A stretch of 22,847 nt of DNA from Pelargonium cotyledonis (GCA_036897625.1 JAYMTA010000945.1:1-22847); one strand, 5' to 3'; counted from the stretch's first letter, positions 1 through 10,400 are shown. Notes: generated by a model from the letters alone, not told the origin. Program-made: numbers and translations.

Positions 1-2727
1 TGGCTCGGCATCTACTCTCCTCCAGACCCCCCCAACGACCACTTCCTCGGCTACGTCTTCCTCAACTCCTCCTCCGGCTACGACTCCGGCGCCGGCTCTG
101 TTACCCTCCCCTTACCCAACCTCCGCAAACCCTACGCCTTCCGGATCTTCCGATGGTCCGAATCCGAGATCAACCCCAACTACCTCGACCACGACCACAA
201 CCCCTTACCCGGAACCAAACACCTGCTCGGCTCCTCCGACGAGCTCCGATTCGTCTCCGGACAAGGGCCGGAGCAGATCCACCTGGCGCTCACAGATAGA
301 GAGCATGAGATGCGTGTCATGTTCGTGGCGGAGGACGAGGAGGAGAGGTACGTCAGGTACGGGGAAGAGGAGGATGATCTGGATCTGGTCGCGGCGGCGC
401 GTGCGAGCACGTACGCGAGAGAGGACATGTGCGACGCGCCTGCGAATGGAAGTATCGGGTGGAGAGATCCTGGGTGGATTCATGATGCTGTCATGACCAA
501 TTTGAAGAACGGAGAGAGGTATTTTTATCAGGTAATTGTGATTTCAATTGGGTCAAGTTCTTGTAGGTTCAATCATTTTGATTTTGTTTTGGGCATTTGA
601 GTTGTTTCAATTGGCAAATTTATAAGCTTAATCACTTGAGATTGCCATTGAAATGACCAATTTTTCGAAAAAGATTGAATTTTTATGTTGTACTGTTCTG
701 GTTTTAGGCTTTTAGCTGCATGAACTTCATGCAAATGATCCTATATTCAATTGCTTAGAATAAGTTGCTGATCATTCTTGCATAAACAAAAGCTAGTAAT
801 TTTTTCTTTCGTGTGTAAATTCTTGTTCTCTGTGTATTACGATATGTGATCATTTAGTATGATACAGTGTACACACAACACCCGACTTGCTTTAGGTATT
901 GAATTCTCCATATATTTGGAATGTTTGGATTCTAATTGGCAAATTCTTGACCGCATGGTCAGGTTGTGTTACCAAAAATGTTCCTTGTAATCATATATGT
1001 TTGAGATGCTTCAACCCGTTCACAACTTGTTTGAAAATTTAAGGCAGCATTTGATTTGGAATTTTTTGTTTAGGAAGGATAATCAAGAATTGGAATGTGA
1101 GCAAAATTCTCATGTCTGTATTTGGATTAAGATTTTTTGTCATGGAAATGGCTCTGGTTCTTGATTCTTATTCTCATTCACATTTTCTAATCCAACGATA
1201 CTTAAACTGATATCATTGAATCAAGCAACTTTAGTTTCATGCTGGTAAAAAACAAAAGCAACTTTAGTTTCATGTCTATCATAACCCTTGCATATTCAGT
1301 TCAGCTTGTGGTTTTAGACTAGACTTTTTGTTATTATCCATGGTTCAAAAGCTCTCTTTATTATGCTGCTTTTATGATAAAATCTTTGGTATTTAGTGTA
1401 ATTGCAAGGTCCAAGTCCACTGTAACTGTAATTTTAACTTTCATCTTACTGTTTTATGTAATAGGTTGGAAGTGATTCCAAAGGTTGGAGCACGACTCAC
1501 AGCTTTGTGTCAAAAGATGAAGACTCAGATGAGACATTAGCTTTCCTCTTTGGAGATATGGGAACTGCAACACCGTATTCAACCTTTTATCGGACACAGG
1601 ATGAGAGCATTTCAACCATGAAGTGGATTCTCCGGGACATTGAAGCTCTCGGCGACAAGCCTGCTATGGTTTCTCATATTGGAGATATTAGCTATGCAAG
1701 GGGCTACTCGTGGCTGTGGGACCACTTTTTCACTCTGGTTGAACCTGTTGCCTCCAAGGTTCCGTATCATGTCTGCATTGGTAATCACGAGTACAACTGG
1801 CCTTCACAGCCATTTAGACCTGAGTGGTCCTATGCAAGTTATGGAACAGATGGGGGCGGTGAATGTGGTGTGCCCTACAGCCTCAAGTTTAATATGCCTG
1901 GGAACTCTTCAGTACCAACTGGAACCCATGCACCAGCAACTAGAAATCTTTTCTACTCATTTGACATGGGTTCAGTACATTTTGTGTACATATCAACAGA
2001 GACAAATTTCCTTCCCGGGAGCAGCCAATATGACTTACTAAAGCAGGACTTGGAGTCAGTAGATCGGGAAAAGACTCCCTTTGTGGTAGTCCAAGGCCAC
2101 AGACCAATGTACACAACTAGCAACGAAGTTGGAGACACCCCCTTGAGGAATAAAATGGTTGAGCACCTAGAACCTTTGTTGGTGAAGAACAATGTGACGC
2201 TCGCATTATGGGGTCATGTCCATAGATACGAGCGATTTTGTCCAATGAAAAACTACACCTGTGGAAGCACCGACCAGAATGGGGAGCCAGTGGAGGCATT
2301 ACCGGTCCATATTGTAATTGGAATGGGGGGACAAGACTGGCAACCTATCTGGGAACCGAGAGTCACTCACCCAAATGACCCAGTCTACCCTCAACCCATT
2401 CGATCTCTTTACCGAGGAGGTGAGTTTGGGTACACTAGGTTAGTAGCTACAAAAGATAAGCTTACGTTTTCTTATGTAGGAAACCATGATGGAGAGGTGC
2501 ATGATATGGTCGAGTTTCTGGCTTCTGGGGAAGCTCTCAGTGGCAGTTATAGTAGTCCTGTAGCCGAGTTTGTGTTACCTGAATCTATCTTCTCATGGTA
2601 CGTCAAAGCAGCGAGTCTCTTGGTGCTTGGAGCTTTCGTTGGTTATGTTCTAGGCTTCATATCTCGCTCTAGGAAAGATGCCGTCTCAGCAAAAAACTGG
2701 ACTCCCGTAAAAACTGAGGACACCTAA
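1..2727 (+). CDS. PAP2: Purple acid phosphatase, PAP2/PAP9 group, C-terminally anchored (5' partial)
   Basis: Exons are 1-531 (phase 0, donor GT at 532) and 1465-2727 (acceptor AG at 1463-1464), giving 597 residues in frame 1 from the window edge. Judging from the family, about 50 N-terminal residues with the signal region lie to the left. The protein starts at the conserved WLGIYSPPD motif of the N-terminal Fn3-like domain. The metallophosphatase domain keeps all five PAP motifs: GDMG (Asp at 1555), GDISY (Asp 1684, Tyr 1693), GNHE (Asn 1783), VQGH (His 2098) and GHVH (His 2215 and 2221). A hydrophobic helix at about 2608-2661, followed by basic SRSRK and a hydrophilic tail, matches the anchor that puts Arabidopsis PAP2 on the outer membranes of chloroplasts and mitochondria. 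Family knowledge gives a phosphomonoesterase with an Fe-metal centre. PAP2 and PAP9 are close paralogues, so the exact symbol is less certain than the family. N-glycosylation-type sites (NSSV, NNVT, NYTC) are visible. Confidence 0.95.
532..1464 (+). other. Intron of the PAP gene (933 bp)
   Basis: This GT-AG intron is AT-rich and in phase 0, joining YFYQ to VGSDSKGW, which is contiguous in the family. It holds a 19-bp direct repeat (1223-1241 and 1256-1274). Around 1050-1195 there is a tract with loosely inverted segments (GGATAATCAAGAATTGG against TTCTTGATTCTTATTC) that could be an old non-autonomous transposon, but no clear termini or target duplication are visible. No coding potential was seen. 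Confidence 0.85.
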
Positions 2728-2990
2728 TGACACGCTATTCGCTACAAAGGTTTGATATTGTGAGATGCTAACTGCATGTTTGGAGCAAGCTTGAAGGGAC
2801 ATAATGCCAAGTCCTTAATTTACCATATGATTGTTGTGTAGACCTGTTTGTAAATATGTACTTTTTCACAAATTCTGATATGATTCAAAGCATTGTAGGA
2901 TAAGTAAAGGTACTTGTACAATTCAATGTGTTCCTTTTCCACTTAGTTATCAAATAAAGGTTCAGATTTTGATGGTATTTTATTAGATTT
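2728..2990 (+). other. 3' UTR of the PAP gene with poly(A) signal
   Basis: A second stop (TGA) directly follows TAA. A canonical AATAAA lies at 2953-2958, about 225 bp after the stop, with TG/T-rich DNA before it as in plant 3' ends. The true cleavage site cannot be read from sequence. Confidence 0.55.
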
Positions 2991-3400
2991 CAACCATGTA
3001 TATCTTCTGCGAGCTGAGTCCTTGAAGAAAATTGCATCTATCAGATTGGTTTGAAGTTTTGAGTTTCATTTTAACATATGAAACAATCATAACAGAAAAA
3101 TGATAAACTTCTGAGTTCTGAGAGTAATAGATAATTTTGGTTCAAACTCGCACAGATTTGGCCCAAATCAACACGTGAACATCCGACACAATTCACGGTC
3201 AGTACAACCGATCTAAACTTATTTGTAAGTTTTCTAATTATATTCGATTTTTTAAAAACCCTCTCTTATATATACCTGTAGGGGCTGAGGTATAAACGAT
3301 ACAATGTGAGTACGAACTGAGAGGAATCGAGATGCTAGATCTAAAAATACCATTCAATGACATCAACAATCCGTTTTCCACCAACCGAGAAAGAAAATAG
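2991..3400. other. Tail-to-tail intergenic spacer between PAP and SNAP33
   Basis: About 400 bp of AT-rich DNA separates the two inferred poly(A) regions. It contains a lone CACGTG (3172-3177) and a TATATATA-like run near 3268, but no ORF or repeat of note. Because both genes end here, promoter function is not expected. Confidence 0.5.
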
Positions 3401-3513
3401 CACATCAGCAGTAATTGTGTTTTATTGCATCACATGAAACAATGACAATATTCATTCAAATCAAGAGAAACAAGAACAAAAATCAAATTACTATTAACAA
3501 GCAACTAACAAAA
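3400..3513 (-). other. 3' UTR of the SNAP33-like gene with poly(A) signal
   Basis: On the minus strand an AATAAA (plus-strand TTTATT at 3421-3426) lies about 88 nt after the TGA stop (3516-3514). This spacing suits a plant polyadenylation signal. The end coordinate is approximate. Confidence 0.55.
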
Positions 3514-5159
3514 TCATTTTGCAACCAGTTTGCGAGCGCGCTGGTTGGCACCTTTCACTCGAGAGTTGAGCTCATCTACATCGTCGCCTAGATTATCAAG
3601 AGCCTTATTTTGCCTGCATTTTAAAATTCTTATCAGAACAACATATAATAGATCATGAGAGAGCAAGCAAATATATGCCTGTGAGTCATGAATGTGCAAT
3701 ATTGGCATATAATCTGATCTATATTTCCTTACATTGAGTGCTCAATCAAATGATGTTTCTCTAAGGTTATGTTTTGCAAATTTGCTTGTAAATAACAAAA
3801 CTGACCTATCAAGTTCACCTCCCATGTCCACAGCCATACCCTTCAAATCACCCAAGATATCACTCAGATCTGAAAGTCCATCATCTTGCTTTGCCTTTTC
3901 AAGCTGGCGTGAAAACAAGAAAAACGCAAACCAACACAATGAGATCAAACATAATCTTCATTCATTTTCATAGGCTCAATCAAGATCCATGAACACAAAC
4001 CTCAATTTTCTCCGTAGCATTTGCTGGCTCAGGAGCTGGTGTTTGAGGAGCTGATTGTGCCTTTTTCCCTTTACCCAACAACTTTTCCCTCTGCTGCTTG
4101 CTAGCCTTTTTCGAAGGTTTATCTAGTTTAGCCAATTCAATGAATCAAACAAGGACATGGTTACTACCAAAGGACTTTCACAAGTAAAATGAAGAAGCAG
4201 AAGCCAATTATGTTACAAAGAGAGAACCTGGTTCAGTTACAGGCCCCTTGATTTGTTTCGTCTTCTTTGGCTTCCAAGTCCTAGAGAACATCCCGCCAAG
4301 ATTTCCCAGAAGCTTCTCACCCTGATAGCAACAAATTACAAGTCCAAAAAATATACCCTCTCAGTCTCTTTTCGTATATAAATAACCCTCTCTAGACCCC
4401 GTGATGGCAGGAGCCGGGAGCCTCTACGCCAACATGTTATAGTCTCACAGGGGTAAGAGCTACATTAGTTTATCGTTGTCACATGATTTATCATTTTTTT
4501 CTTTCAAAATACTCATTTTACCCTTACTAACGTCATCAAAATCACATTGCTGGAATGAAAACTTGAATGTACAACACTGTATTTTGCAAAAATGAGCTAA
4601 GTATATGGTGTTTATCTGCATTTTTTTTCATAAACCTTTCAATAGTAGAAACAATGTAGGAGAAAATGAAAATCAAATAAATTATAACTGAATGTGCAAT
4701 AATGAATAAATGACGAGTTTGCAAGCTTACCTTAGTCAAATCCCTATCCATCTCAACAGCCTTATTGTGAGTCCTGTTGATTTGCTCACCCTGCTGATGC
4801 AACGTATCAAGAGTCTTTGAAGCATCCTCTCTAATATTCTCTGCAATCTTCCGGCAGTTGTTGACGGTATTTGTTGTCTCTTCAGATTTGTAGACAGCAT
4901 AATTCTCTAGTTCTAGCACACTCTGATTTTCAAATCCTCCCGCGTCACTGAAATCATTTTTGTATCTTTCTTTGTCTTTAGCGGTTGGTTTTCTAGGGGC
5001 TGGTCTTCCCCAATCGTCATCGTCATCGTCATCAAAAGCTTTAGTTTTTGCAGGGTTAGGTGGTTTCTTGTTATCAGACTGAGCATCATTCGTAGGATTA
5101 GAACCAGGTGGAGCTTCTGACTCTTCCTTCTTACCGTGCTTGTTTCTGAACCCAAACAT
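3514..5159 (-). CDS. SNAP33: SNAP25-homologous t-SNARE, SNAP33 type (Qb+Qc)
   Basis: There are five exons on the minus strand: 5159-4731, 4321-4228, 4122-4001, 3903-3806 and 3613-3514. Together they give 843 nt, 280 aa plus TGA. All introns are GT-AG and the frame is continuous. The start MFGFR is the family start and the first in-frame ATG. The order is an acidic, disordered N-terminus with Asp7 (residues 43-49), a Qb SNARE helix from about 78 to 143 with zero-layer Gln123, a basic linker (GEKLLGNLGGMFSRTWKPKK), and a Qc SNARE helix from about 216 to 279 with zero-layer Gln249. There is no transmembrane segment and no Cys cluster as in animal SNAP-25; the only Cys is at 102. Plant SNAP33 pairs with syntaxins such as KNOLLE and SYP121 and with VAMP72 proteins in cytokinesis, secretion and defence. 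Arabidopsis SNAP33 is about 300 aa, so this one is slightly shorter, mainly before the Qb helix and in the linker. Confidence 0.95.
4380..4450. repeat. GC-rich SINE-like remnant in the first coding intron of SNAP33
   Basis: Inside an AT-rich intron, the stretch from about 4385 to 4430 reads CCCTCTCTAGACCCCGTGAT, then GGCAGGAGCCGGGAGCCTC. This resembles the 3' part of tRNA-derived plant SINEs, which commonly carry an AGACCCCGC..GGCGGGAGCC motif. The resemblance is from memory. I see no A/B boxes, poly-T/A tail or target duplication. Confidence 0.3.
5013..5033. repeat. Hexanucleotide GTCATC microsatellite coding for Asp7
   Basis: About three and a half copies of GTCATC (GATGAC on the coding strand) encode residues 43-49 of the SNARE, all Asp. 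The tract lies in the disordered N-terminus, before the first SNARE helix, where length changes in steps of two Asp would be tolerated. Confidence 0.85.
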
Positions 5160-6420
5160 TTTGAAAACAATAAGATTTGTACTTGTCAAGTGATCAAATC
5201 ATTGGCTAGAAGTGCCTAAATAGAAGGAAATGATGGAGCCTTCAGCAGAAAAGAAACCCTAAAACACACCCAAAAAAAAATGTCAACATGTGGAAATGCA
5301 TTATTGACAACTTTTTCTCATCCCATCAGTTGAAACAAACATCAACAAAACTGTTGGGGTCAGTTACATGAATCCTTTAACAACCAAAATGTTCATGATA
5401 CTTGTAAATGATCTCCAAAAGAAAAGTCGACAATGCATACAAAAACACAAACACTTGTTGTAATATACAGACAACAATCACTAATATCTATTTCAGTCCA
5501 TGCATGTTAAAGCAGCAATAACAATTCAAACTGTGGAGAAATTAAAGAAGACACAACAATAAGCTAATTAAAACTCAAATTAGACCAACAAGGCAACAAT
5601 GTGGCATCCAAAGAACAACATTTGGTTCAAGCACCCAACAATATCACAGTTTTGTAGCTCATGATAGAACAAAACAATCAAGAGTCATGAACCTAAAGAA
5701 GCCCAAACAATGTAACAATCAAAGAGCAACATTTGGTTCAATTCATGATAAAACCAACAATGCCTCCTCACTACAAAAACTCTAAATTTCAGCAATAAAT
5801 TCAAACAATGTGGCATTCAATCAGCAACATTTGGTTGATATTTCAATATATCTTCACACTCAAGTTTCACAACTCATTATAGAACAAAACAATCAATGTG
5901 ACAATCAAAGATCAACATATGGTTCAATTCATGATAAGACCCAAAATGCCTCACTACAAAAAATCTAAGATTCAGCAACATAAACCCATAAAGACCCAAA
6001 TCAATCCCAACAATTTTGCATTCAATCACCCACATTTGGTACTTATTGAGCACTCATGATGAGACCCAAGCCCCATACTAATGTTCCACCCAAAATCTCC
6101 TCAATACAACACAAATCACAGATTATAATCAAGACCCAAGTAACAAAACAAACAAAATCGTTGAAAACAACAAATGGGTACCTCAAAAATCTCGAATTTC
6201 GGTGCCGAAAATGGATGTTTCAATCACAAACCCACAGACTGCTGAGAGATGGGTTTGTGTGTATTTGTTGAAAATGAGAAAATGGTCACCAAAAAGAAGA
6301 TTTTTGTATTCTCTTATTTTCTTTTCCTGATAAAATTTCTATTCTCTTTCAACGGATAAAAACAGAAGCTGCGAAAAAACAGAGCAACCCACGATCGCTC
6401 ACTGTTCGTTGAAAATCTTC
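5160..6420 (-). other. SNAP33 5' UTR with a probable 966-bp leader intron
   Basis: This is an inference. A strong donor (GAG|GTACCC) ends a leader exon at 6182, with GT at 6181-6180. An acceptor (CTATTTAG|GC) is at 5217-5216, leaving 56 nt of UTR before the ATG at 5159. The leader exon from about 6420 to 6182 has no ATG on the minus strand. The short downstream leader piece has one ATG (5202-5200) followed by ATT TGA, a two-codon uORF. The intron is AT-rich and filled with degenerate repeats. The transcription start is a guess. Confidence 0.5.
5594..6067. repeat. Degenerate tandem repeats in the SNAP33 leader intron
   Basis: A unit with the core AGCAACATTTGGTTCAATTC recurs about five times: about 5594-5630, 5704-5750, 5812-5840, 5891-5940 and 6007-6067. 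The larger blocks are also repeated. CTCATGATAGAACAAAACAA at about 5658 returns with one change at about 5873, and CACTACAAAAA plus flanks at about 5769 returns at about 5952. The array probably arose by one or two rounds of roughly 200-bp tandem duplication followed by drift and indels. Confidence 0.75.
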
Positions 6421-6480
6421 AGACAGTTGGGACTTCGGGATGGTTGATTTCTATAAAATGAAATGAGCACGTGGCAGGCG
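6421..6480 (-). promoter_or_regulatory. SNAP33 core promoter with G-box and CGCG motif
   Basis: On the minus strand, GCCACGTG (CACGTG at 6468-6473) is a G-box/ABRE-type site. Just upstream, ATCACGCGCC holds a CGCG-box of the type bound by CAMTA calmodulin-binding factors. A weak TATA-like TTTATAGA lies at about 6449-6456. The order is upstream sites, TATA, then a leader without ATG, as expected for a promoter pointing left. Function is inferred. Confidence 0.4.
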
Positions 6481-7460
6481 CGTGATAGGATCCTTGGGCT
6501 TCAAATGGGCTTTGTATGGGCCGGTCGAGCCCATTACAATAAACAAAAAATATAAGCAAAAGAATTATAAAAAGAGTAATGTTATACCTTTCAAAAATTA
6601 TACAAAATCAAATATTTTATTGATGACTTGTCTTAATCATAATATGCCCCATCTACAGTACATTTTATAAACGAGTGTTTCGAACCAAAAATTCATGAAA
6701 GGTCAGTGGTATCATATATGTCGGATTATTATCCGTTAAACTTATTTTAAACTAGAAAAATATGAGATATGCATTTATCACGTAAATTACCACACTATTT
6801 TGTACAAAATTTGAAACATTTAATATTTTTCAATATACGATCATGTTATATTTTGGACATAAATTAAAGAACATGAGAAATTATTCAAATCTAATATATA
6901 TTCTTAAAATATTGTTACATTCAAATTTAGTATAACAAATATAAACTCTCATGTAAATTAAGTAAATTGGTTAAAAATAATTAAATTAATATATGGATAG
7001 GGGAAATCAATTGTACCATTGGAAGGGGGGAGGAGAACATGTTGCAATTGGCAAAGATTTTTTAGACCCACTTTCAATATCATGGGGTCACAATATTCAC
7101 CTTTATTAATGGCATTTTTAGAGCAAAATGTCCATTTGTAAATAGAAAGGTCACATATTTTTGCAAGCAGTGGTATTTTCGTGATTATGGTGATGAGTAG
7201 GGGTAAAACCGTAATAATGGATATGCCCTTCTTGTCCAAAAATATCTATGGCTGTTTTGTAAGGTAGCTAGTGCCAAGTAGCTGATAAAACAGTTGAAGA
7301 ACAATCAATAATATTTTGCTCATTTTCCATGAGAAAGTTGATGAAATGAAACACAACAACACAAGATAAGAAGACAAACCACGCCCCCCCCCACCCAAAA
7401 AAAAAACCTTCTCTTTCACTCATTTTCTTGCAGTTTCTGCATCATCAGCTCAGGCCAACA
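6481..7460. promoter_or_regulatory. Divergent promoter region between SNAP33 and PHS1
   Basis: About 1 kb of AT-rich DNA separates two head-to-head genes and must hold the PHS1 promoter and leader. I see no clear TATA box for PHS1. Motifs seen are TATCCAT (minus strand) at 6993-6999 and 7217-7223, a sugar-response-type element in other plants, and GATAAG at 7365-7370. A run of nine C (7384-7392) and a run of ten A (7397-7406) lie in the probable PHS1 leader. A 93-codon minus-strand open frame at 6958-7239 has no gene features. Confidence 0.4.
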
Positions 7461-10400
7461 ATGGCGTCTTTGCCATTGTCAGCAACAGCTGTTCAGCCGA
7501 ACTCCAAGTGTGTGCTTAGCTTTACAGATTTTAAATGTGGGAGCAAGTATTCTGAGCTGGTCTTGATCAGAGCTCCGTTTGTGAGTCGTTCGAGAAGGAG
7601 AAGGAGATTGTGTGTCAGCAATGTTGCTAGCAATCAGAAGCAGGAACTGAAGGACCCCATTAGTGAAGAAGGTGGGTTGCTTGTGTAAAGCTTCAATTTT
7701 GATTTGTGGGTTTGTGTTATTTATTTATTATTTTGTTGTTGAGATATGGAATTGTGTTTTGTGACTACATTTTGATGGTTTGTGTCAGATTTCTGGGTAA
7801 AGAGTTCTTTTTTTTTTTTTTTTTTTTTCTTTCTTGTCCTGAACTCACGAATGAAGAAGGTGATTCACTTGAGCAAAATTCAGTTTAGATTTATAGTCTT
7901 TTCTGGGTTTTGTGTTTTTTGTGTTGGTTGAGCTGTGGAATTGGAGTGTTTTGGTTATGGGCATTGTGTTTTGGAGTTGGGTTTTGTGAGTACTACATGA
8001 TGATTCACTTGAGCGAAATTCAGTTTTGAATTATGGCATTTTCTGGAATTGTAGTTATAGCATAGAGTTTGAAGTTGGTTTTTGTTTGTACATTTTGGTG
8101 TTTTCTGTGATTTTTTTTGGCAAAGAGATCTGTTTTCGGAGGATAATTATAATGATTAAGAGGAAAAAAACAGTTATTAGCAATGTCAACAGCATCTTAG
8201 CACTTGAACAAGAAATTCCCATTTTAGTGATTTGATTTGTCTTGCACCAGAGAACCATATTCCCCAATTTGGGATGTTGATCATGCCGGAATCATCTAAT
8301 TGTAGTGTCTCAGAACCTGATTGTAATAGATCCTTGTACACGGGGCTTCGTGTTGTCTTCATATAAGTTATTTCGCTCAAGCATCTTGACCAATTTATGA
8401 GCAATACAGTTCCCAACTATGATCTCATATTGCAGGTGCTCTCGGTGACTTCATTCCAGATGCAGCATCTGTTTCAGCGAGCATCAAATATCATGCAGAG
8501 TTCACACCATCTTTCTCTCCTGGTACGTTCGAGCTCCCCAAGGCATATGTTGCAACTGCAGAAAGTGTCCGTGACACACTTATCATTAACTGGAATGCTA
8601 CGTATGAATACTATGAGAAGATTAACAAGAAGCAGGCATATTATTTGTCAATGGAGTTCCTACAGGTTAATTTGAAGTTTGTTTTCGTTGGCTCCTGCGA
8701 CTATTTTATTCGATATAGAAGTTGTGACTATGTTGTAATTTTTTGCAGGGTAGAGCGCTGCTAAATGCTATCGGTAATCTAGAGCTCTCAGGCGCTTATG
8801 CCAATGCACTTAAAGAGCTAGGGTACAGTCTGGAGGATGTAGCTTCTCAGGTCGGACAAGTTCATAAGCCGTTCTATACAATTTCCAATTTTGAAACTAC
8901 ATTTTCAAGAGCTGTTGTGCTTGGTTTCATCTACTAGAAAAAAAATGCCTAGAAAAAAACTCATGATAACTACTCTCTCCAACTGTGAGTTACAGTAAGA
9001 TTCTAAACTTTTATATAAACTTACAAATCTTCATTTGCAGGTATATATATATATAATGTTAAGTAGTCTGAATTTGGAATTAAGGATTATGTTCGTATTT
9101 TATGGTAGTTATTATGGGCTACTACTGGCTAGCTTTTTCGATCTCTTACTTCACGAAATGCCCCTATGTTGTTCCCAAAAAAAAAAGTTTGAATAGCATG
9201 CTAGAAATGTGCAGATCAAACCATTATTTGATCAATGTTGATAGTGGAACTCAAATCATTCAACCAGCTGCATGTCATCCTTTTGTGTGACAAATATTTA
9301 CTCTGTCTCTTGCAAACCTCATGCATCATCTAGCTTAAAATTTTCAATAAGCTGAAGTGCACTTATTTACAAGGATTTTGCATTTGCTTTGTTGCAATGT
9401 CAGTGGACAGACACATTATTTATTTGGTGAGAGTCTAAATTCAGTTTATTGAATTACAGGAACCCGATGCTGCACTTGGGAATGGTGGATTAGGGCGGCT
9501 TGCTTCCTGCTTCCTGGACTCCCTTGCAACGCTAAACTACCCTGCATGGGGATATGGACTTAGATACAAGTACGGTTTATTCAAACAGCTCATTACAAAA
9601 GATGGTCAGGAGGAAGTCGCAGAAAACTGGCTAGAGGTGCAAAAAAAATAAATTTTGTCTTTTGGTTAGAAGCTAAAGTTAAGTGTAAAGTGTTTAATAT
9701 ATCGATCTTTGTAGATGGGCAATCCTTGGGAAATTGTGAGAAACGATGTCTCGTATCCAGTAAAGTTCTATGGACAAATCGCGTTACGATCAGATGGAAG
9801 AATACAATGGATTGGAGGAGAGGACATAACAGCCGTTGCCTACGATGTCCCTATACCAGGATATAAAACAAAAACTACAATAAACCTTCGGTTATGGTCC
9901 ACAAAAGTTGCGTCCAACGAATTTGATTTGAATTCTTTCAATACTGGAGATCATGACAAAGCCTCTGCAGCTATAAAGAACGCTGAAAAGGTATGAATCA
10001 TGGCTGTATTGGAATTATAAGCTTTAATCCTTTAAATTTTCCTCAGCATTTTGCATTAATTCCTCTATCCTATCGGTATATACTTAAAAATAGAGCACTT
10101 AGGTGATAGCAACCGAGCTAGAAAACACGAACTCACGTGCTTCTTTTTCACTATTGTGTGTGCATGTTACATCTAAGCACATCCTTGGACCAATTGTTTA
10201 GAAATGTTTCTTCCCAGCGATTGATCTAGCCACTATTACAGATATGCTATATCTGACCGATAATCATGGTCACTATCTATATGTTATTGTGATCAGATTT
10301 GCTATGTATTATATCCTGGGGATGAATCTATTGAGGGAAAGACTCTGCGATTGAAGCAACAATACACACTCTGCTCAGCTTCTCTTCAAGATATTATAGC

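Noticed and set aside
180-483. Minus-strand and shifted open frames of 63-96 codons over PAP exon 1
   Set aside because: They are shadows of the GC-rich phosphatase exon; the frame starting at base 1 gives the conserved PAP protein.
1050-1195. Possible old MITE in the PAP intron with loosely inverted segments
   Set aside because: Termini and target duplication are not visible and the inverted parts match poorly.
1953-2299. Minus-strand open frames inside PAP exon 2
   Set aside because: They are antisense shadows of the metallophosphatase coding sequence, with no domain of their own.
3172-3177. CACGTG between the PAP and SNAP33 3' ends as a promoter element
   Set aside because: Both genes end here, so there is no promoter for it to serve; single 6-mers are common by chance.
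5160-5189. N-terminal extension of SNAP33 beginning upstream of MFGFR
   Set aside because: The extension starts with TTG, not ATG, and the family begins at MFGFR; the ATG at 5159-5157 is the first in frame.
5594-6067. Regularly spaced repeats as a CRISPR-like array
   Set aside because: This is plant nuclear DNA; units are degenerate, spacing varies, and spacers are themselves partly repeated.
6958-7239. 93-codon minus-strand open frame upstream of PHS1
   Set aside because: It has no recognisable motif, lies in the divergent promoter region, and starts in AT-rich DNA without gene signals.
8743-8937. ORFs running past PHS1 exon ends into introns (also 11088-11525, 13157-13450 and others)
   Set aside because: They are unspliced extensions of real exons; the GT-AG sites and family alignment fix the true exon ends.
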